Shown: piece after piece, positions 25,441 to 33,960 of the stretch
Position numbering within the stretch: position 1 is the stretch's first letter
Layout of the letters: each line of letters begins with the position of its first letter
Assembly: GCA_021793115.1 (NCBI GenBank)
Contig: JAJYTJ010000005.1
Location: 1-49,573, forward strand
Source of the DNA: Actinomycetes bacterium
GTDB taxonomy: Bacteria > Actinomycetota > Actinomycetes > Actinomycetales > Cellulomonadaceae
Length of the DNA stretch: 49,573 nucleotides
Direction: 5' to 3'
Position numbers and translations under genes: made by a program
The notes under the pieces: generated by a model
Seen by the model: only the letters and a program-made list of their open reading frames with translations
Database searches by the model: none
Told to the model about the DNA's origin: nothing

Positions 25441-27567
25441 GTGGGACTGACGGCGTGGCTGGCAGGGCAGGACGAACGCGCGGCGCTGCGGCGGCTCCGC
25501 CGGGCGCTCCCGCGCGCCGGCGACGCGAGCACGTGGGGTGCCACGCGAGCGGAGCTGGACGCGGTGGTGCGGCGCACCCTCGGGCTCGAGGTGCACGACG
25601 AGCAGTGGCTGGCCGTCCTCGCGATGCACGAGGGCCGGGTGGTCGACCTCGACACCGGCGAGGGCAAGACGCTGGTGGGCGCGCTGGCCGCGGTGCTCGC
25701 GGTGCGGGACGGGCGCCGCGTGCACGTCGCCACCGTCAACGACTACCTCGCCACGCGCGACGCCGCGTGGATGCGGCCGGTGTACGAGGGCGCGGGCGTC
25801 ACCGTGGCGTCGGCGACCTCCCTGACGCCGCCCGACGAGCGCCGTGCCGCCTACCGCGCGCAGGTGGTCTACGCACCGCTCACCGAGGTGGGGTTCGACC
25901 TGCTGCGCGACGGCCTCGTCGAGCGGCCCTCCGACCGGGTGCTGGACGGCCTGGACCACCTGGTGGTCGACGAGGTGGACGCCCTGCTCGTCGACCAGGC
26001 GCGCATCCCGCTCGTCATCGCCGGCGCCTGGGGCGAGCGCGAGGGCGACCTCGCGCTGCGTGCCGCTGAGGTGGTGGAGGCGCTGGCCCCGGGCGCCGAC
26101 TTCGAGGTCGACGAGGGCCGCACCGCGGTGTGGCTCACCGCGCGGGGCACCGCACGCGTCGAACGGTCCTTCGGCGTGCAGCTGTACGACGAGGGCGGCA
26201 CCGCGACCCTCACGGCCGTCAACCTCGCGCTGCACGCCCGCGCGCTCGTCGCGCGCGACGTCGACTACCTCGTCGTCGACGGCGCGGTGCGGCTCGTCGA
26301 CACCGCGCGCGGGCGCGTCGCGCAGCACCGGCGCTGGCCGGACGGCCTGCAGGAGGCGGTCGAGGTCCGGGAGCGGCTGCAGCGCTCGGAGGCGGGCGTG
26401 GTCCTCGACCAGACGACCGTGCCGGCCCTGACCCTCGCCTACCGGTCGGTGACCGGGATGAGCGGCACCGCCGCCCGGGCCCGCGAGGAGCTGGACGCCC
26501 TCTACCGGCTGCCGGTGGTGCGGATCGCGCCGCACCGGCCGTGCGTGCGGGACGACGAGCCCGTCCGCGTCTACGCCACCGGCGACGACGCCGACCGGGC
26601 GCTCGTGGCACGCGCCGCGCAGGCCAGGCGCGCCGGGCGCCCGGTCCTGGTCGGCACCGCCTCGGTGCAGGCGTCCGAGCAGGTCGCGGAGCTGCTGGCG
26701 GCCGCCGGTGTGCCGGCCGTGGTGCTCAACGCCAAGAACGACGCCGCCGAGGCGGCCCTGGTGGCACGGGCCGGCGAGGTGGGCGCCGTCACGGTGTCCA
26801 CGCAGATGGCCGGGCGTGGCACCGACATCCGGCTGGGGGCGGGCGCCGCCGAGCTCGGCGGCCTGCTCGTGCTGGCGCGCGGGCTGTACCCGAGCTCACG
26901 GCTCGACGAACAGCTCCGCGGCCGCTCCGGCCGGCAGGGCGATCCGGGCGGCTCGGCGGTGTACGCCGCGCTCGACGACGAGGTGGTCGCCGCCGCCACG
27001 GACACGGACGTCGTGGGAGCGGCCGGACCGGACGGCGAGCTCGCCGCCCGGTCCGCCGCTTCGCTCGTGCTGCACGCCCAGAAGGTGGCCGAGGGCTCCG
27101 ACCTGGCCAGGCTGCAGGAGACCTGGCGCTACCACGCGATCGTGGCCGCGCAGCGCGCCGCCGTGCAGGCGGAGCGCTCGCGGATCCTGGAGCGCGACGA
27201 CGACCTGTGGCGCGGCGTGCGGCTGGCCGTCCTCGACCGCGCCTGGAGCGATCATCTGGGACTGCTCACCGACCTGCGCGAGTCGGTGCACCTGCGCGTG
27301 GTGGCGCGGATGAACCCGTGGCTGAGCTTCAACCACGACGCGGAGCAGGCGTTCGCCACCCTGCTCGACGACGCGCGCGACGAGGCGGAGCGCCTTGTCG
27401 CGGCCCACGGCGAGGCCACCAGCCTGGCCGACCTGGGCGTGCGCCGGCCGGCCGCGACGTGGACGTACCTGGTCCACGACATGGTGCTGGGCGACGACGT
27501 GGACCGGGTGACGCGCGCGCTGCGGCGCCGGGCCGAGCGGCTCAGACGTCCCGACGCAGCCGGCTGA
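25441..27567 (+). CDS. secA2: accessory Sec translocase ATPase SecA2-like
   Basis: A 708-residue SecA-family motor, shorter than housekeeping SecA and without its C-terminal zinc tail. Walker A reads TGEGKTLVGAL near residue 72, VATVNDYLATRDAAWM near 97 is typical SecA, the DEAD-box equivalent is DEVDALLVDQAR near 180 (SecA usually DEAR), and STQMAGRGTDIRLG near 452 plus RGRSGRQGDPG near 493 complete the second motor domain. It would drive export of a subset of proteins. No partner SecY2 or substrate is nearby. Confidence 0.85.
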   Translation: MGLTAWLAGQDERAALRRLRRALPRAGDASTWGATRAELDAVVRRTLGLEVHDEQWLAVLAMHEGRVVDLDTGEGKTLVGALAAVLAVRDGRRVHVATVNDYLATRDAAWMRPVYEGAGVTVASATSLTPPDERRAAYRAQVVYAPLTEVGFDLLRDGLVERPSDRVLDGLDHLVVDEVDALLVDQARIPLVIAGAWGEREGDLALRAAEVVEALAPGADFEVDEGRTAVWLTARGTARVERSFGVQLYDEGGTATLTAVNLALHARALVARDVDYLVVDGAVRLVDTARGRVAQHRRWPDGLQEAVEVRERLQRSEAGVVLDQTTVPALTLAYRSVTGMSGTAARAREELDALYRLPVVRIAPHRPCVRDDEPVRVYATGDDADRALVARAAQARRAGRPVLVGTASVQASEQVAELLAAAGVPAVVLNAKNDAAEAALVARAGEVGAVTVSTQMAGRGTDIRLGAGAAELGGLLVLARGLYPSSRLDEQLRGRSGRQGDPGGSAVYAALDDEVVAAATDTDVVGAAGPDGELAARSAASLVLHAQKVAEGSDLARLQETWRYHAIVAAQRAAVQAERSRILERDDDLWRGVRLAVLDRAWSDHLGLLTDLRESVHLRVVARMNPWLSFNHDAEQAFATLLDDARDEAERLVAAHGEATSLADLGVRRPAATWTYLVHDMVLGDDVDRVTRALRRRAERLRRPDAAG

Positions 27568-27985
27568 GCGGGATCCCGAAGATCGCCGCGGGGGGCTCCG
27601 GGAGCTCGTCGTACCCCTCGCCGACCTCGGGGAAGCCGTCCTGCGGGGCCGGCCCCACCCACACCCGCCAGTAGGTGCCGTCGAAGTAGACGTGTCCCGG
27701 TGACCAGACCGTCGCCCTGCCGGCGCTCGTCAGCTGGCCGCGCATCGTCGCCAGGTGGGACACCGGCACGAAGCCGACGTAGCGGTTGCGCCACTCGACG
27801 ACGACGCGCTCCACGGCGCCGCTGGAGAACTCGACCTCGATGGGGAACGGCGCGCGCTTGCCCTCGCCCGGGTACAGCGCGGATCGGATGGACTGCTGCA
27901 TCGCAGGCGCCTCGGTCGCGACGAAGCCCTCGCCGACGTCGGCGGTGACGCGTGACGCGTGGTGCCACGGAACGCTCGGGTTCAC
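27542..27985 (-). CDS. uncharacterised protein, 147 residues
   Basis: Not recognised. The sequence has beta-strand-like stretches such as FPIEVEFSSGAVERVVVEWRN, in part, and YVGFVPVSHLATMRG, and ends with a Pro/Glu-rich segment. No signal peptide or helix. The GTG at 27985 is chosen because a GACGAT box lies 6 bases upstream; an ATG at 28096 would extend it with low-complexity sequence. Its 3-prime end overlaps the convergent secA2 gene by 26 bases. Confidence 0.65.
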   Translation of the reverse strand: MNPSVPWHHASRVTADVGEGFVATEAPAMQQSIRSALYPGEGKRAPFPIEVEFSSGAVERVVVEWRNRYVGFVPVSHLATMRGQLTSAGRATVWSPGHVYFDGTYWRVWVGPAPQDGFPEVGEGYDELPEPPAAIFGIPLSRLRRDV

Positions 27986-28125
27986 CGGAAGATCGTCCCA
28001 CCAAGCGGACCGCGGCGGTTCACCGGGCGCCCCGGTCGGGCCCGGACGAGCATGGGAACCGCGCGGCGGCGGCGGCCCTCGGGGGTAACGTCGCATGCGC
28101 CGGGTGCGAGGACGGGAGCTGGCAC

Positions 28126-28950
28126 GTGACGGTCGAGGCGAGGGGCGGCGCCGGCGCCGCCGTCGGCTCGCCGCGGGCCGGAGCGCGGCTGCGCGTGGTG
28201 GTCGTCATCCCGTGCCTGGACGACGCCGGTTTCCTCGCCGCCTGCCTCGAGGCGTTGGCGCACCAGACCCGCAGCCCGGACCAGGTGCTCGTCGTGGACA
28301 ACGGCTCGACCGACGGCAGCCGGCGCGTCGCCCACCGCGCCGGCGCGACCCTCGCGCGCGAGAAGCGCCGCGGCATCTGGCCGGCGGCCTCCCGCGGCTA
28401 CGACATCGCCGCGCGCACCGCTGACGTCATCGCCCGCCTCGACGCGGACTCGGTGCCGCCGGCGGACTGGGTGGAGCGGGTCGCCGCCGCCTTCGAGCGC
28501 GATCCCGGGCTGGACGCGCTCACCGGTGGCGCCCGGTTCTACGGCGGCAACGCGTTCACGCACTACGCCGGCGAGCACTGGTACATCGGGGGCATGTACG
28601 CGGTGCTGACCCCGGCGTTCGGGCACCCGCCGGTGTTCGGCTCGAACTTCGCGATGCGCACCGCGCTGTGGCGGCGGACCCGCCGGCTGGTGCTGCGCCG
28701 CGACGCGGGCGTGCATGACGACCTCGACCTGTCGATCCGGTTCCCCGTCGGCACCCGGGTGACCTACGACCCGACACTCGTCATGCCCGTCTCGGCGCGC
28801 CCGTTCGCGACGCCCGGTGCGCTGTGGTCGCGGCTGGCCAAGGCGTTCGTCACGTTCCGCAGGTCCTGGCCCGCGGGGGCGCCGTGGGTCAAGCGCGGCT
28901 GGGGACGGCGCAGGGCGAACCTGGCGCGGGTGCGGGTCCCGTCGCCCTAG
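28126..28950 (+). CDS. family 2 glycosyltransferase
   Basis: A 274-residue enzyme of the GT-A fold that transfers a sugar from a nucleotide donor. The nucleotide-binding start RVVVVIPCLDDAGFL is near residue 20, VVDNGSTDGS near 60 and the metal-binding DAD in ARLDADSVPPADW near 105. The acceptor-side segment ends HDDLDLSIRF near 205. No clear membrane helix. GGGAG lies 7 bases before the GTG, and a TAACGT box at 28086 is a probable promoter. Product unknown. Confidence 0.85.
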   Translation: MTVEARGGAGAAVGSPRAGARLRVVVVIPCLDDAGFLAACLEALAHQTRSPDQVLVVDNGSTDGSRRVAHRAGATLAREKRRGIWPAASRGYDIAARTADVIARLDADSVPPADWVERVAAAFERDPGLDALTGGARFYGGNAFTHYAGEHWYIGGMYAVLTPAFGHPPVFGSNFAMRTALWRRTRRLVLRRDAGVHDDLDLSIRFPVGTRVTYDPTLVMPVSARPFATPGALWSRLAKAFVTFRRSWPAGAPWVKRGWGRRRANLARVRVPSP

Positions 28951-28953
28951 CCC

Positions 28954-29853
28954 CTACGCCGGGCCGGGACGGCTGGCCGCGGCGAGGAACGGCAGCAGGT
29001 CGGCCACCATCTCGCGCGGCCTCGTCTCCATCGGCGAGTGGCCGGTGTGGTAGACGCGGACCTCGGCACCGATCCGCGCCGCGAACGCCTCGTGCCGGGC
29101 CGCGGTCCACAGGTCGCCGTGGCCCACCGCCACGAGCATCGGGACGCCGCTGACCAGCAGCTTGTCCTCGACGTCCGGGACATGCATCATCGCCGTCATC
29201 GCGTCCACCACGGAGGCCGTGCGGGTGAACCGGAGCCGGTGGATCACCAGCCGGTAGCGGCCGGTCGTCGCACGGTTGAGGTTCCACCGCAGCCCCCACG
29301 TCATGAGGCCCGCAGCGCCACGGGCGCCGACGACGCGGCCCAGCGGTCCGATGATCCGCATCGCCGCCAGCGCGTTGCCGGGTACCGGCGGCGGCGAGAC
29401 GAGGGTCAGGCTGCGCACCCACTCCCGGCGCCGCACGACGAGCTGGGCGCAGACCTCCCCCGCGAACGAGTAGCCGATGACGTGCGCGGGGCCGTACGCG
29501 TCCAGCAGCGCCTCGGCGTCGGCCAGGTGCAGCGCCAGGTCGAACCTGCCGCCGAGCCTCGGTCCGGCGGCGTGGGACTGGTACTGCCCGGCGAGGTCGA
29601 CGGCGATCACCCGGTAGCCGGCGCGGGCCAGCAACGGGCCGACCAGCGCGAAGTCTTCCTTGGACCCCGTCACGCCGGGCAGCGCGAGCACCGGCTGCGC
29701 GTCCGGCGGCCCCCACTCGGCGACGGCGAGCGTGCCGCTGGGCGCGTCGAACGTGCCCGGGCGAGCGCCCTCGGGCAGCGTCACCCAGTCGAAGGTGCGG
29801 ACCTGCTCCACGGTCGGCCAGCCGTCGTCCCACGGGCCGAGCACCCCGCCCAT
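28954..29853 (-). CDS. alpha/beta hydrolase
   Basis: A 299-residue hydrolase. After about 55 N-terminal residues come ALPGVTGSKEDF (oxyanion region), the nucleophile elbow GYSFAGE near 128, an acid in VAVGHGDLW near 245 and the His in YHTGHSPME near 272. The Ser elbow has Phe-Ala in place of the usual small residues, which occurs in esterase-like members. The ATG at 29853 is the best start seen, though its ribosome site is weak. It ends 3 bases after the glycosyltransferase gene ends, on the other strand. Confidence 0.82.
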   Translation of the reverse strand: MGGVLGPWDDGWPTVEQVRTFDWVTLPEGARPGTFDAPSGTLAVAEWGPPDAQPVLALPGVTGSKEDFALVGPLLARAGYRVIAVDLAGQYQSHAAGPRLGGRFDLALHLADAEALLDAYGPAHVIGYSFAGEVCAQLVVRRREWVRSLTLVSPPPVPGNALAAMRIIGPLGRVVGARGAAGLMTWGLRWNLNRATTGRYRLVIHRLRFTRTASVVDAMTAMMHVPDVEDKLLVSGVPMLVAVGHGDLWTAARHEAFAARIGAEVRVYHTGHSPMETRPREMVADLLPFLAAASRPGPA

Positions 29854-30136
29854 CGCGCCGCCGCCCTCCGTCTGTCCAGGTCCGGGCCGCCGCACCTGTG
29901 CCGCCGCGACGCTACCCGCGTCATGGGAAAGGGCACAGCGACGCCGCAGTGTTCCCGGTGGGCTCGGTGGCCTCGTTGGCCTCGGTGCGGTGGGGGCACC
30001 GCGACGCGGCGGGCCCGCAGCGCGCCTGCCCGGCCCTCGGCCTGCCGTGCCTTCACCCGAGAACCGCCGGCGCCCCCGACGGGCCAGCGGGAGCCTGGTC
30101 CGAGCCCGGGCACGCGTCCCGTGCGGGAAGGTCACC

Positions 30137-30448
30137 ATGGCACCCCAGCGACGCTTCACGTTCGATGGCGGCGCCGGCACCTACGTCGGCACCGCCCTCC
30201 TCGGATTCCTCGTCACCGCGCTCACGCTCGGCATCTGCTACCCGTTCGCCGTCGTGCTCTCACAGCGATGGCGTGCCAAGCACTCGTTCATCGACGGCCA
30301 TCAGCTGGAGTTCACGGGCAGCGCGGTCGGTCTGTTCGGCCTGTGGATCAGGTGGCTGCTGCTGAGCATCATCACGCTCGGGATCTACCTCATCTGGGTG
30401 CGGCCGCGCATCGAGAAGTGGAAGTGGGAGCACACCGACTTCGCCTGA
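30137..30448 (+). CDS. DUF898 family membrane protein
   Basis: A 103-residue protein with two membrane helices (about 16-41 and 68-90) and the repeat-like core QRWRAKHSFIDGHQLEFTGSA. Ends KWEHTDFA. The pattern matches DUF898, here as one half-unit. GGGAAGG lies 5 bases before the ATG. It is 41 bases upstream of the interrupted flavin monooxygenase gene, which has its own ribosome site. The 283 bp before it holds no gene that I can support. Confidence 0.8.
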   Translation: MAPQRRFTFDGGAGTYVGTALLGFLVTALTLGICYPFAVVLSQRWRAKHSFIDGHQLEFTGSAVGLFGLWIRWLLLSIITLGIYLIWVRPRIEKWKWEHTDFA

Positions 30449-30489
30449 CCCGGACGGAATGCGGAGGACTTCCGGGTGTTGGAGCCCAT

Positions 30490-30765
30490 GTGAAGACCAT
30501 CGGGTTCCTCTCCTTCGGCCACTGGACGCCGTCACCGTCGTCGCAGACCCGCTCCGGCAGCGACGCCCTCCTCCAGTCGATCGAGCTGGCGGTGGCCGCC
30601 GAGGAGCTCGGCGCCGACGGCGCCTACTTCCGCGTGCTCCACTTCGCCCGACAGCTGGGCTCGCCGTTCCCGCTGCTGGCGGCGGTCGGCGCGCGCACGT
30701 CCAGGATCGAGATCGGCACCGCGGTCATCGACATGCGCTACGAGAACGCGCAACTAGCGATTTGA
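30490..30765 (+). pseudogene. LLM flavin-dependent monooxygenase, 5-prime part (split by element)
   Basis: The first 86 codons encode the start of a luciferase-like barrel: FLSFGHWTP, then a helix IELAVAAEELGADGAYFRVL and strand IEIGTAVIDMRYEN. The GTG at 30490 has TTGGAG 5 bases upstream. At 30747 the gene runs into the element and ends after five foreign codons. The matching remainder begins at 39040. The family uses reduced flavin and oxygen. The fragment lacks most of the barrel and is presumably inactive while the element is present. Confidence 0.9.
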
Positions 30766-30771
30766 CATATG
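30724..30771. other. attL (left attachment site)
   Basis: Host half-site to 30747, then element arm 30749-30771 ending TTGACATATG. That arm mirrors 39012-39034 in attR. The central dinucleotide of the inferred attP is AA, within the shared GAAC. Confidence 0.8.
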
Positions 30772-30787
30772 TGTGAGATTTCTCACA
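30772..30787. promoter_or_regulatory. palindrome abutting the left attachment arm
   Basis: TGTGAGA and TCTCACA flank TT and begin at the base after the attP arm. In the circular element this site lies upstream of the integrase gene. It is a candidate binding site for a directionality factor or integrase repressor. Confidence 0.5.
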
Positions 30788-30821
30788 GTTCACCATGCGG
30801 ACAACGCTCTGACCTGCACTT

Positions 30822-31814
30822 TCACCCCGCGCGCAACTCCGCCGCGAGGGCCTCCAGGCCCGCCAGGTGAGCCCATGGGCGGCTGTTCGGCGGGGTGCCC
30901 TTCCCCATCGCCGCCCAGCCCCGCACGCCCACGAGGTCGACGGCTCCCAGCGTCGCGTTCGGCACGCCGAGGTACGCCACCAGCGCCCGCTCCAGGGAGG
31001 TCGGCCCGAAGCCGCCGACGTGCAGCACGACGCCCTCGCAGGCCGGGCACAGGTGGCCGGTCACCCGGTCCATCCCGTACCGCCCGCCGAGCCCCGAGGC
31101 GCGGGTGGTGTGCTCGGTCCACACCCCGTAGTCCTCCAGCGCCTCGTACGAGGCGATGCCGCACATCATGCAGCCGCCGCTGGGGCAGGCGACCTGGTGC
31201 GGTCGGCGGGTGCGCTCGTAGAGCAGCGAGCCGTACCCCTCGCGCACGCCCTCGCGCCGCTCGCGGCCGTCTTCGCTGTCGTCCAGGTGGGCCCAGCGCG
31301 CGGGCGAGCAGGTGCCGACCTCGGCGGTGGCCAGCATGAACGGGCTGTACCGCGCCGCCCACCGGGCGAGCCCACCGGGTACGCACAGGTGTTCGATCAG
31401 GGCCAGCAGGGAGGCGGTCGTCGGCAGGCTCGGGGTGGGCGCCCCCAGCACGTCGAGGGCGAGCAGCGCCATCTCCACGCGGTGCAGCGCAGCGTCCGGG
31501 CCGAGCGCCGCCGCCACCTGCCGGTGCTCTGCCAGCAGGTCGCGGGCGGCGTCGCGGATCGCCAGGCACGCCGGGCACCGACTCATCGGCACCTGGCTCG
31601 ACCGGTTGCGGCTCGCCTGCACCGGCATGGCGCCTACGCGGCCGTACGACCACATCCCGACCGTCTCGGTCGCGGCCTGGTCCTCGGGGGAGACCGCCAC
31701 GCCGCAGTCCATGCACGGCACGTGGCCGGGCGGCAGCGGCACGGCGGCGAAGGGCTCGCGCTCAGGCCCCGTCGTGCTGTCGGTGGTGGCGGTGCTGTCG
31801 GTCGTGGTGCTCAT
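30822..31814 (-). CDS. Cys-rich protein of unknown function (element)
   Basis: A 330-residue protein with four CxxC knuckles: CMDC at 34-37, CPAC near 80, CMMC near 225 and CPAC near 270, likely forming two zinc sites. The middle part is helical (ASLLALIEHLCVPGGLARWA, in part). The N-terminal 20 residues are Ser/Thr-rich. GAGGAGG is 7 bases before the ATG, which overlaps the upstream stop as ATGA. It is last in a three-gene operon running toward attL. No known family recognised. Confidence 0.7.
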   Translation of the reverse strand: MSTTTDSTATTDSTTGPEREPFAAVPLPPGHVPCMDCGVAVSPEDQAATETVGMWSYGRVGAMPVQASRNRSSQVPMSRCPACLAIRDAARDLLAEHRQVAAALGPDAALHRVEMALLALDVLGAPTPSLPTTASLLALIEHLCVPGGLARWAARYSPFMLATAEVGTCSPARWAHLDDSEDGRERREGVREGYGSLLYERTRRPHQVACPSGGCMMCGIASYEALEDYGVWTEHTTRASGLGGRYGMDRVTGHLCPACEGVVLHVGGFGPTSLERALVAYLGVPNATLGAVDLVGVRGWAAMGKGTPPNSRPWAHLAGLEALAAELRAG

Positions 31815-32092
31815 CGGTAGTCCTCCTCGTCGGTCAGGCCGCCGTCCGCGACCCACTGCAACACCGCGTCGACCTCATCGAGCGTGGGTGGCCTCCCGCC
31901 CTGGCGGGCCGGGAGCACCGGGGCGGGAGGGGTCAGCCGGGCCAGCGCGGCGCGCTCGCGGGCGCGGATGGACTCGCGGTCCCGTCCCAGGCGGCGGTCC
32001 TGCTCCGCGTACGCGGCGGCGATCCGGGCCTCCTCCTGGGCCCGGATCTCCATGGCGGCGCGCAACTCGTGGCCTCGCGTGAACTCGCTCAT
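31811..32092 (-). CDS. small charged helical protein (element)
   Basis: A 93-residue protein. Residues 8-55 form a long Arg/Glu/Ala helix likely to be a coiled coil, followed by a Pro-rich turn and an acidic end LDEVDAVLQWVADGGLTDEEDYR, in part. Both ends overlap neighbours as ATGA, so all three genes are translated together. No enzyme motif. It may bridge its two partners; that is a guess from the coupling. Confidence 0.65.
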   Translation of the reverse strand: MSEFTRGHELRAAMEIRAQEEARIAAAYAEQDRRLGRDRESIRARERAALARLTPPAPVLPARQGGRPPTLDEVDAVLQWVADGGLTDEEDYR

Positions 32093-32433
32093 GGCCGCCG
32101 CCGCCCCTGCTGCTGGGAGGGGGCGGTCCGCGCTGGGGCGACGGCGGCGTTCGTGGTGGCGATGGCGGCGGCACGCTTCTTCAGCGTCTCGACCACACGA
32201 TGGCGCCACAGGTCGATCCGGTAGTCGCACACGGCATAGGACACCTGGCCGTACTCGCGCTCGACGGTCCAGCACGGCAGGCCGGGCGCGGCGCCATGGC
32301 TCGGGCACGCACGGCTCATCACCGCCAGGAGGGTGCGGCGGGACTTGGCCACCGACGCGAGCACGTCGCCGGGGCCGGGATCGGGCGCTCGGGCGACGAG
32401 CAGAGGGGCAGGGGATGTGCTGGCGGTGCGCAT
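32089..32433 (-). CDS. small zinc-knuckle protein (element)
   Basis: A 114-residue protein, first in the three-gene operon. It contains CPSHGAAPGLPCW near residue 43, a Cys/His motif of the AxPGxPC type common in small actinophage and plasmid proteins, followed by YAVCDYRIDLWRHRVVETLKKR, in part. The tail is basic. GGGAG is 7 bases before the ATG. Probably a nucleic-acid or protein-binding zinc protein; exact role unknown. Confidence 0.65.
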   Translation of the reverse strand: MRTASTSPAPLLVARAPDPGPGDVLASVAKSRRTLLAVMSRACPSHGAAPGLPCWTVEREYGQVSYAVCDYRIDLWRHRVVETLKKRAAAIATTNAAVAPARTAPSQQQGRRRP

Positions 32434-32607
32434 GGGCGGGCTCCCGTGACGGGCCCGGCCCTACTGCCAGCGGCGTGGGGCGAGCGCCTCGTGCCGCCCC
32501 GATGAGCACCAGCCTACGACGCCCGGCGTAGGCGGCAAGGGGCACGCGGTGCACGACGACACGATGGGTCGGTCACCGTACTACGTCCGCCGCTCGGCGC
32601 TCCCGAG

Positions 32608-32613
32608 TACCGT
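32608..32613 (+). promoter_or_regulatory. -10 box of leaderless DUF2510 gene
   Basis: TACCGT is followed by 7 bases and the ATG at 32621. Confidence 0.5.
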
Positions 32614-32620
32614 CCGGGGC

Positions 32621-33157
32621 ATGAGCATCGACGCACCGGTCCTAGAGGTCACGAGCCACGTTGAGGGCAAGAACGCGAAGGTCCGCGTGTACGCCGACAG
32701 GGTGGAGTGGGAGAAGCCGAAGTCCATCTCCGGGGCGAAGATGACGTCCGCGATCCTCACCGCGGGCATGTCCGCTGCCGTGACCGGCGGCGTCAAGAGC
32801 CGCAAGGGCGCAGGCACCGAGGTCATCCCGATGCGCTCGATTACCGCCGTCGCCACGAAGCGCGACTCGATGCTCAACGACAAAGTGGTCATCACCACGT
32901 CGGGCGCGACCATCGAGCTGAGATGCGACAAGGACACGGCGCAGCGCCTCGCGCGAACGATCCTCGCGCAGATGAACGCGGCGTTCGCCCCTCAGCAACC
33001 GGTCTACGTCCAGCCCGTCGCTCCTGCTGCCCCGGCCCCCGCTCCCGTCGCCCCTCAGGGGCCGCCCGCCGGGTGGTACCCCGACGCGCAGGACCCGACC
33101 GTCGTGCGGTGGTACGACGGAACGAAGTGGACCGACTTCACGCAGCCGCATTCCTGA
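32621..33157 (+). CDS. PH-like/DUF2510 protein (element)
   Basis: A 178-residue protein. Residues about 5-125 form a beta-rich domain (KVRVYADRVEWEKP, VIPMRSITAVATKRDSM, VVITTSGATIELRC) resembling bacterial PH-like domains. A Pro/Ala linker follows. The C-terminus GWYPDAQDPTVVRWYDGTKW is a DUF2510 domain, usual in actinobacterial membrane-linked proteins. No membrane helix is seen. It starts a plus-strand set of small genes and has its own -10 box. Confidence 0.8.
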   Translation: MSIDAPVLEVTSHVEGKNAKVRVYADRVEWEKPKSISGAKMTSAILTAGMSAAVTGGVKSRKGAGTEVIPMRSITAVATKRDSMLNDKVVITTSGATIELRCDKDTAQRLARTILAQMNAAFAPQQPVYVQPVAPAAPAPAPVAPQGPPAGWYPDAQDPTVVRWYDGTKWTDFTQPHS

Positions 33158-33176
33158 TCGAGCGCCTCCGCCTCGG

Positions 33177-33182
33177 TAGCGT
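33177..33182 (+). promoter_or_regulatory. -10 box of leaderless small gene
   Basis: TAGCGT, then GCCGTC and the ATG at 33189. Nearly the same sequence precedes the ATG at 33508. Confidence 0.55.
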
Positions 33183-33188
33183 GCCGTC

Positions 33189-33461
33189 ATGGCGCTCAAA
33201 CCGGAGAACCTGGCGTGGCTGGGCTTCAGCAAGGAGCAGTCCGAACTCCTCGACTTCATCGACTTCGTGGGCAACAACGGCTGGGACCGCAACGGCCAGA
33301 CCGAGACGCTCATGCCGAACGTGCTCCGCGAGGTGCAGGAGGCGGGCCTGACCGTGGAGCAGGTCAAGGACGCCATGCGCTCCATCGGCTACGGCGAGCA
33401 GGCGCTGCACATGCTCGACCGCTGGGAGTCCAAGCGCACCACCGGGAAGTTCGGCCGCTAG
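33189..33461 (+). CDS. 90-residue uncharacterised protein (element)
   Basis: Not recognised. A compact acidic helical protein: SKEQSELLDFIDFVG, then TLMPNVLREVQEAG and TVEQVKDAMRSIGYGEQALHML, ending in a basic KRTTGKFGR. No Cys or membrane segment. The ATG has no ribosome site and follows TAGCGT by 6 bases. The fold could be a small helical DNA- or protein-binding domain, but no signature supports a function. Confidence 0.7.
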   Translation: MALKPENLAWLGFSKEQSELLDFIDFVGNNGWDRNGQTETLMPNVLREVQEAGLTVEQVKDAMRSIGYGEQALHMLDRWESKRTTGKFGR

Positions 33462-33495
33462 CCACGCCTCCTCGCTCGGCCGGCTGTGGCACGCC

Positions 33496-33501
33496 TAGCG
33501 T
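33496..33501 (+). promoter_or_regulatory. -10 box of leaderless small gene
   Basis: TAGCGT, then GACGGC and the ATG at 33508. Confidence 0.55.
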
Positions 33502-33507
33502 GACGGC

Positions 33508-33906
33508 ATGGACCAGACCTCACCGACGGCCACCGTCCCCGCGTGGCTCCTCGACGCCGTGACCACCTCGCCGGACGACCTGCGCGACGCTCCCCTGCTC
33601 GTCTCCAGCGTGCTCGACGCGGCCGGTGAGGTCTGGCAGGAGTCGCTCGCGCACGGCTCGGCGGGCGACGCCCAGGCGCTGGCGGTCCGCACCGTCGAGG
33701 TGCTCGACCACCGATGGCCCGGCCTGTACCCGCCCGTCGCCTGGACCGCCGCGCTGGCGGGGCTGTTCCAGTGGCGGCTGACCACGGCGTATCTCGCCCA
33801 CCTCGGGACGGCCGTCTCCCGCACCGCCTCCGCCGCCCCTGCCCCGTCCGCTACCCCGGACCCCCGGGTGCGTCGCACCGGCCACCTCGCGCAGGCGCGG
33901 TTCTGA
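33508..33906 (+). CDS. 132-residue uncharacterised protein (element)
   Basis: Not recognised. Mostly helical: VPAWLLDAVTTSPDDL, then SVLDAAGEVWQESLAHG and AVRTVEVLDHRWPGLYPPVAWTAAL, in part, with an Ala/Pro tail ending in basic residues. The central region is mildly hydrophobic but broken by Pro and Arg, so a membrane helix is unlikely. Leaderless start as for its neighbour, and a third member of the plus-strand set. Confidence 0.68.
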   Translation: MDQTSPTATVPAWLLDAVTTSPDDLRDAPLLVSSVLDAAGEVWQESLAHGSAGDAQALAVRTVEVLDHRWPGLYPPVAWTAALAGLFQWRLTTAYLAHLGTAVSRTASAAPAPSATPDPRVRRTGHLAQARF

Positions 33907-33960
33907 CCCTCCCGGCCCCGGTCGTACACACGTACGATGACGGCGGAGAGGAGAAGGACG

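Noticed and set aside
30744..30771. tRNA-gene integration site
   Set aside because: The flanks read as a flavin monooxygenase gene that rejoins in frame; no tRNA fold is present.
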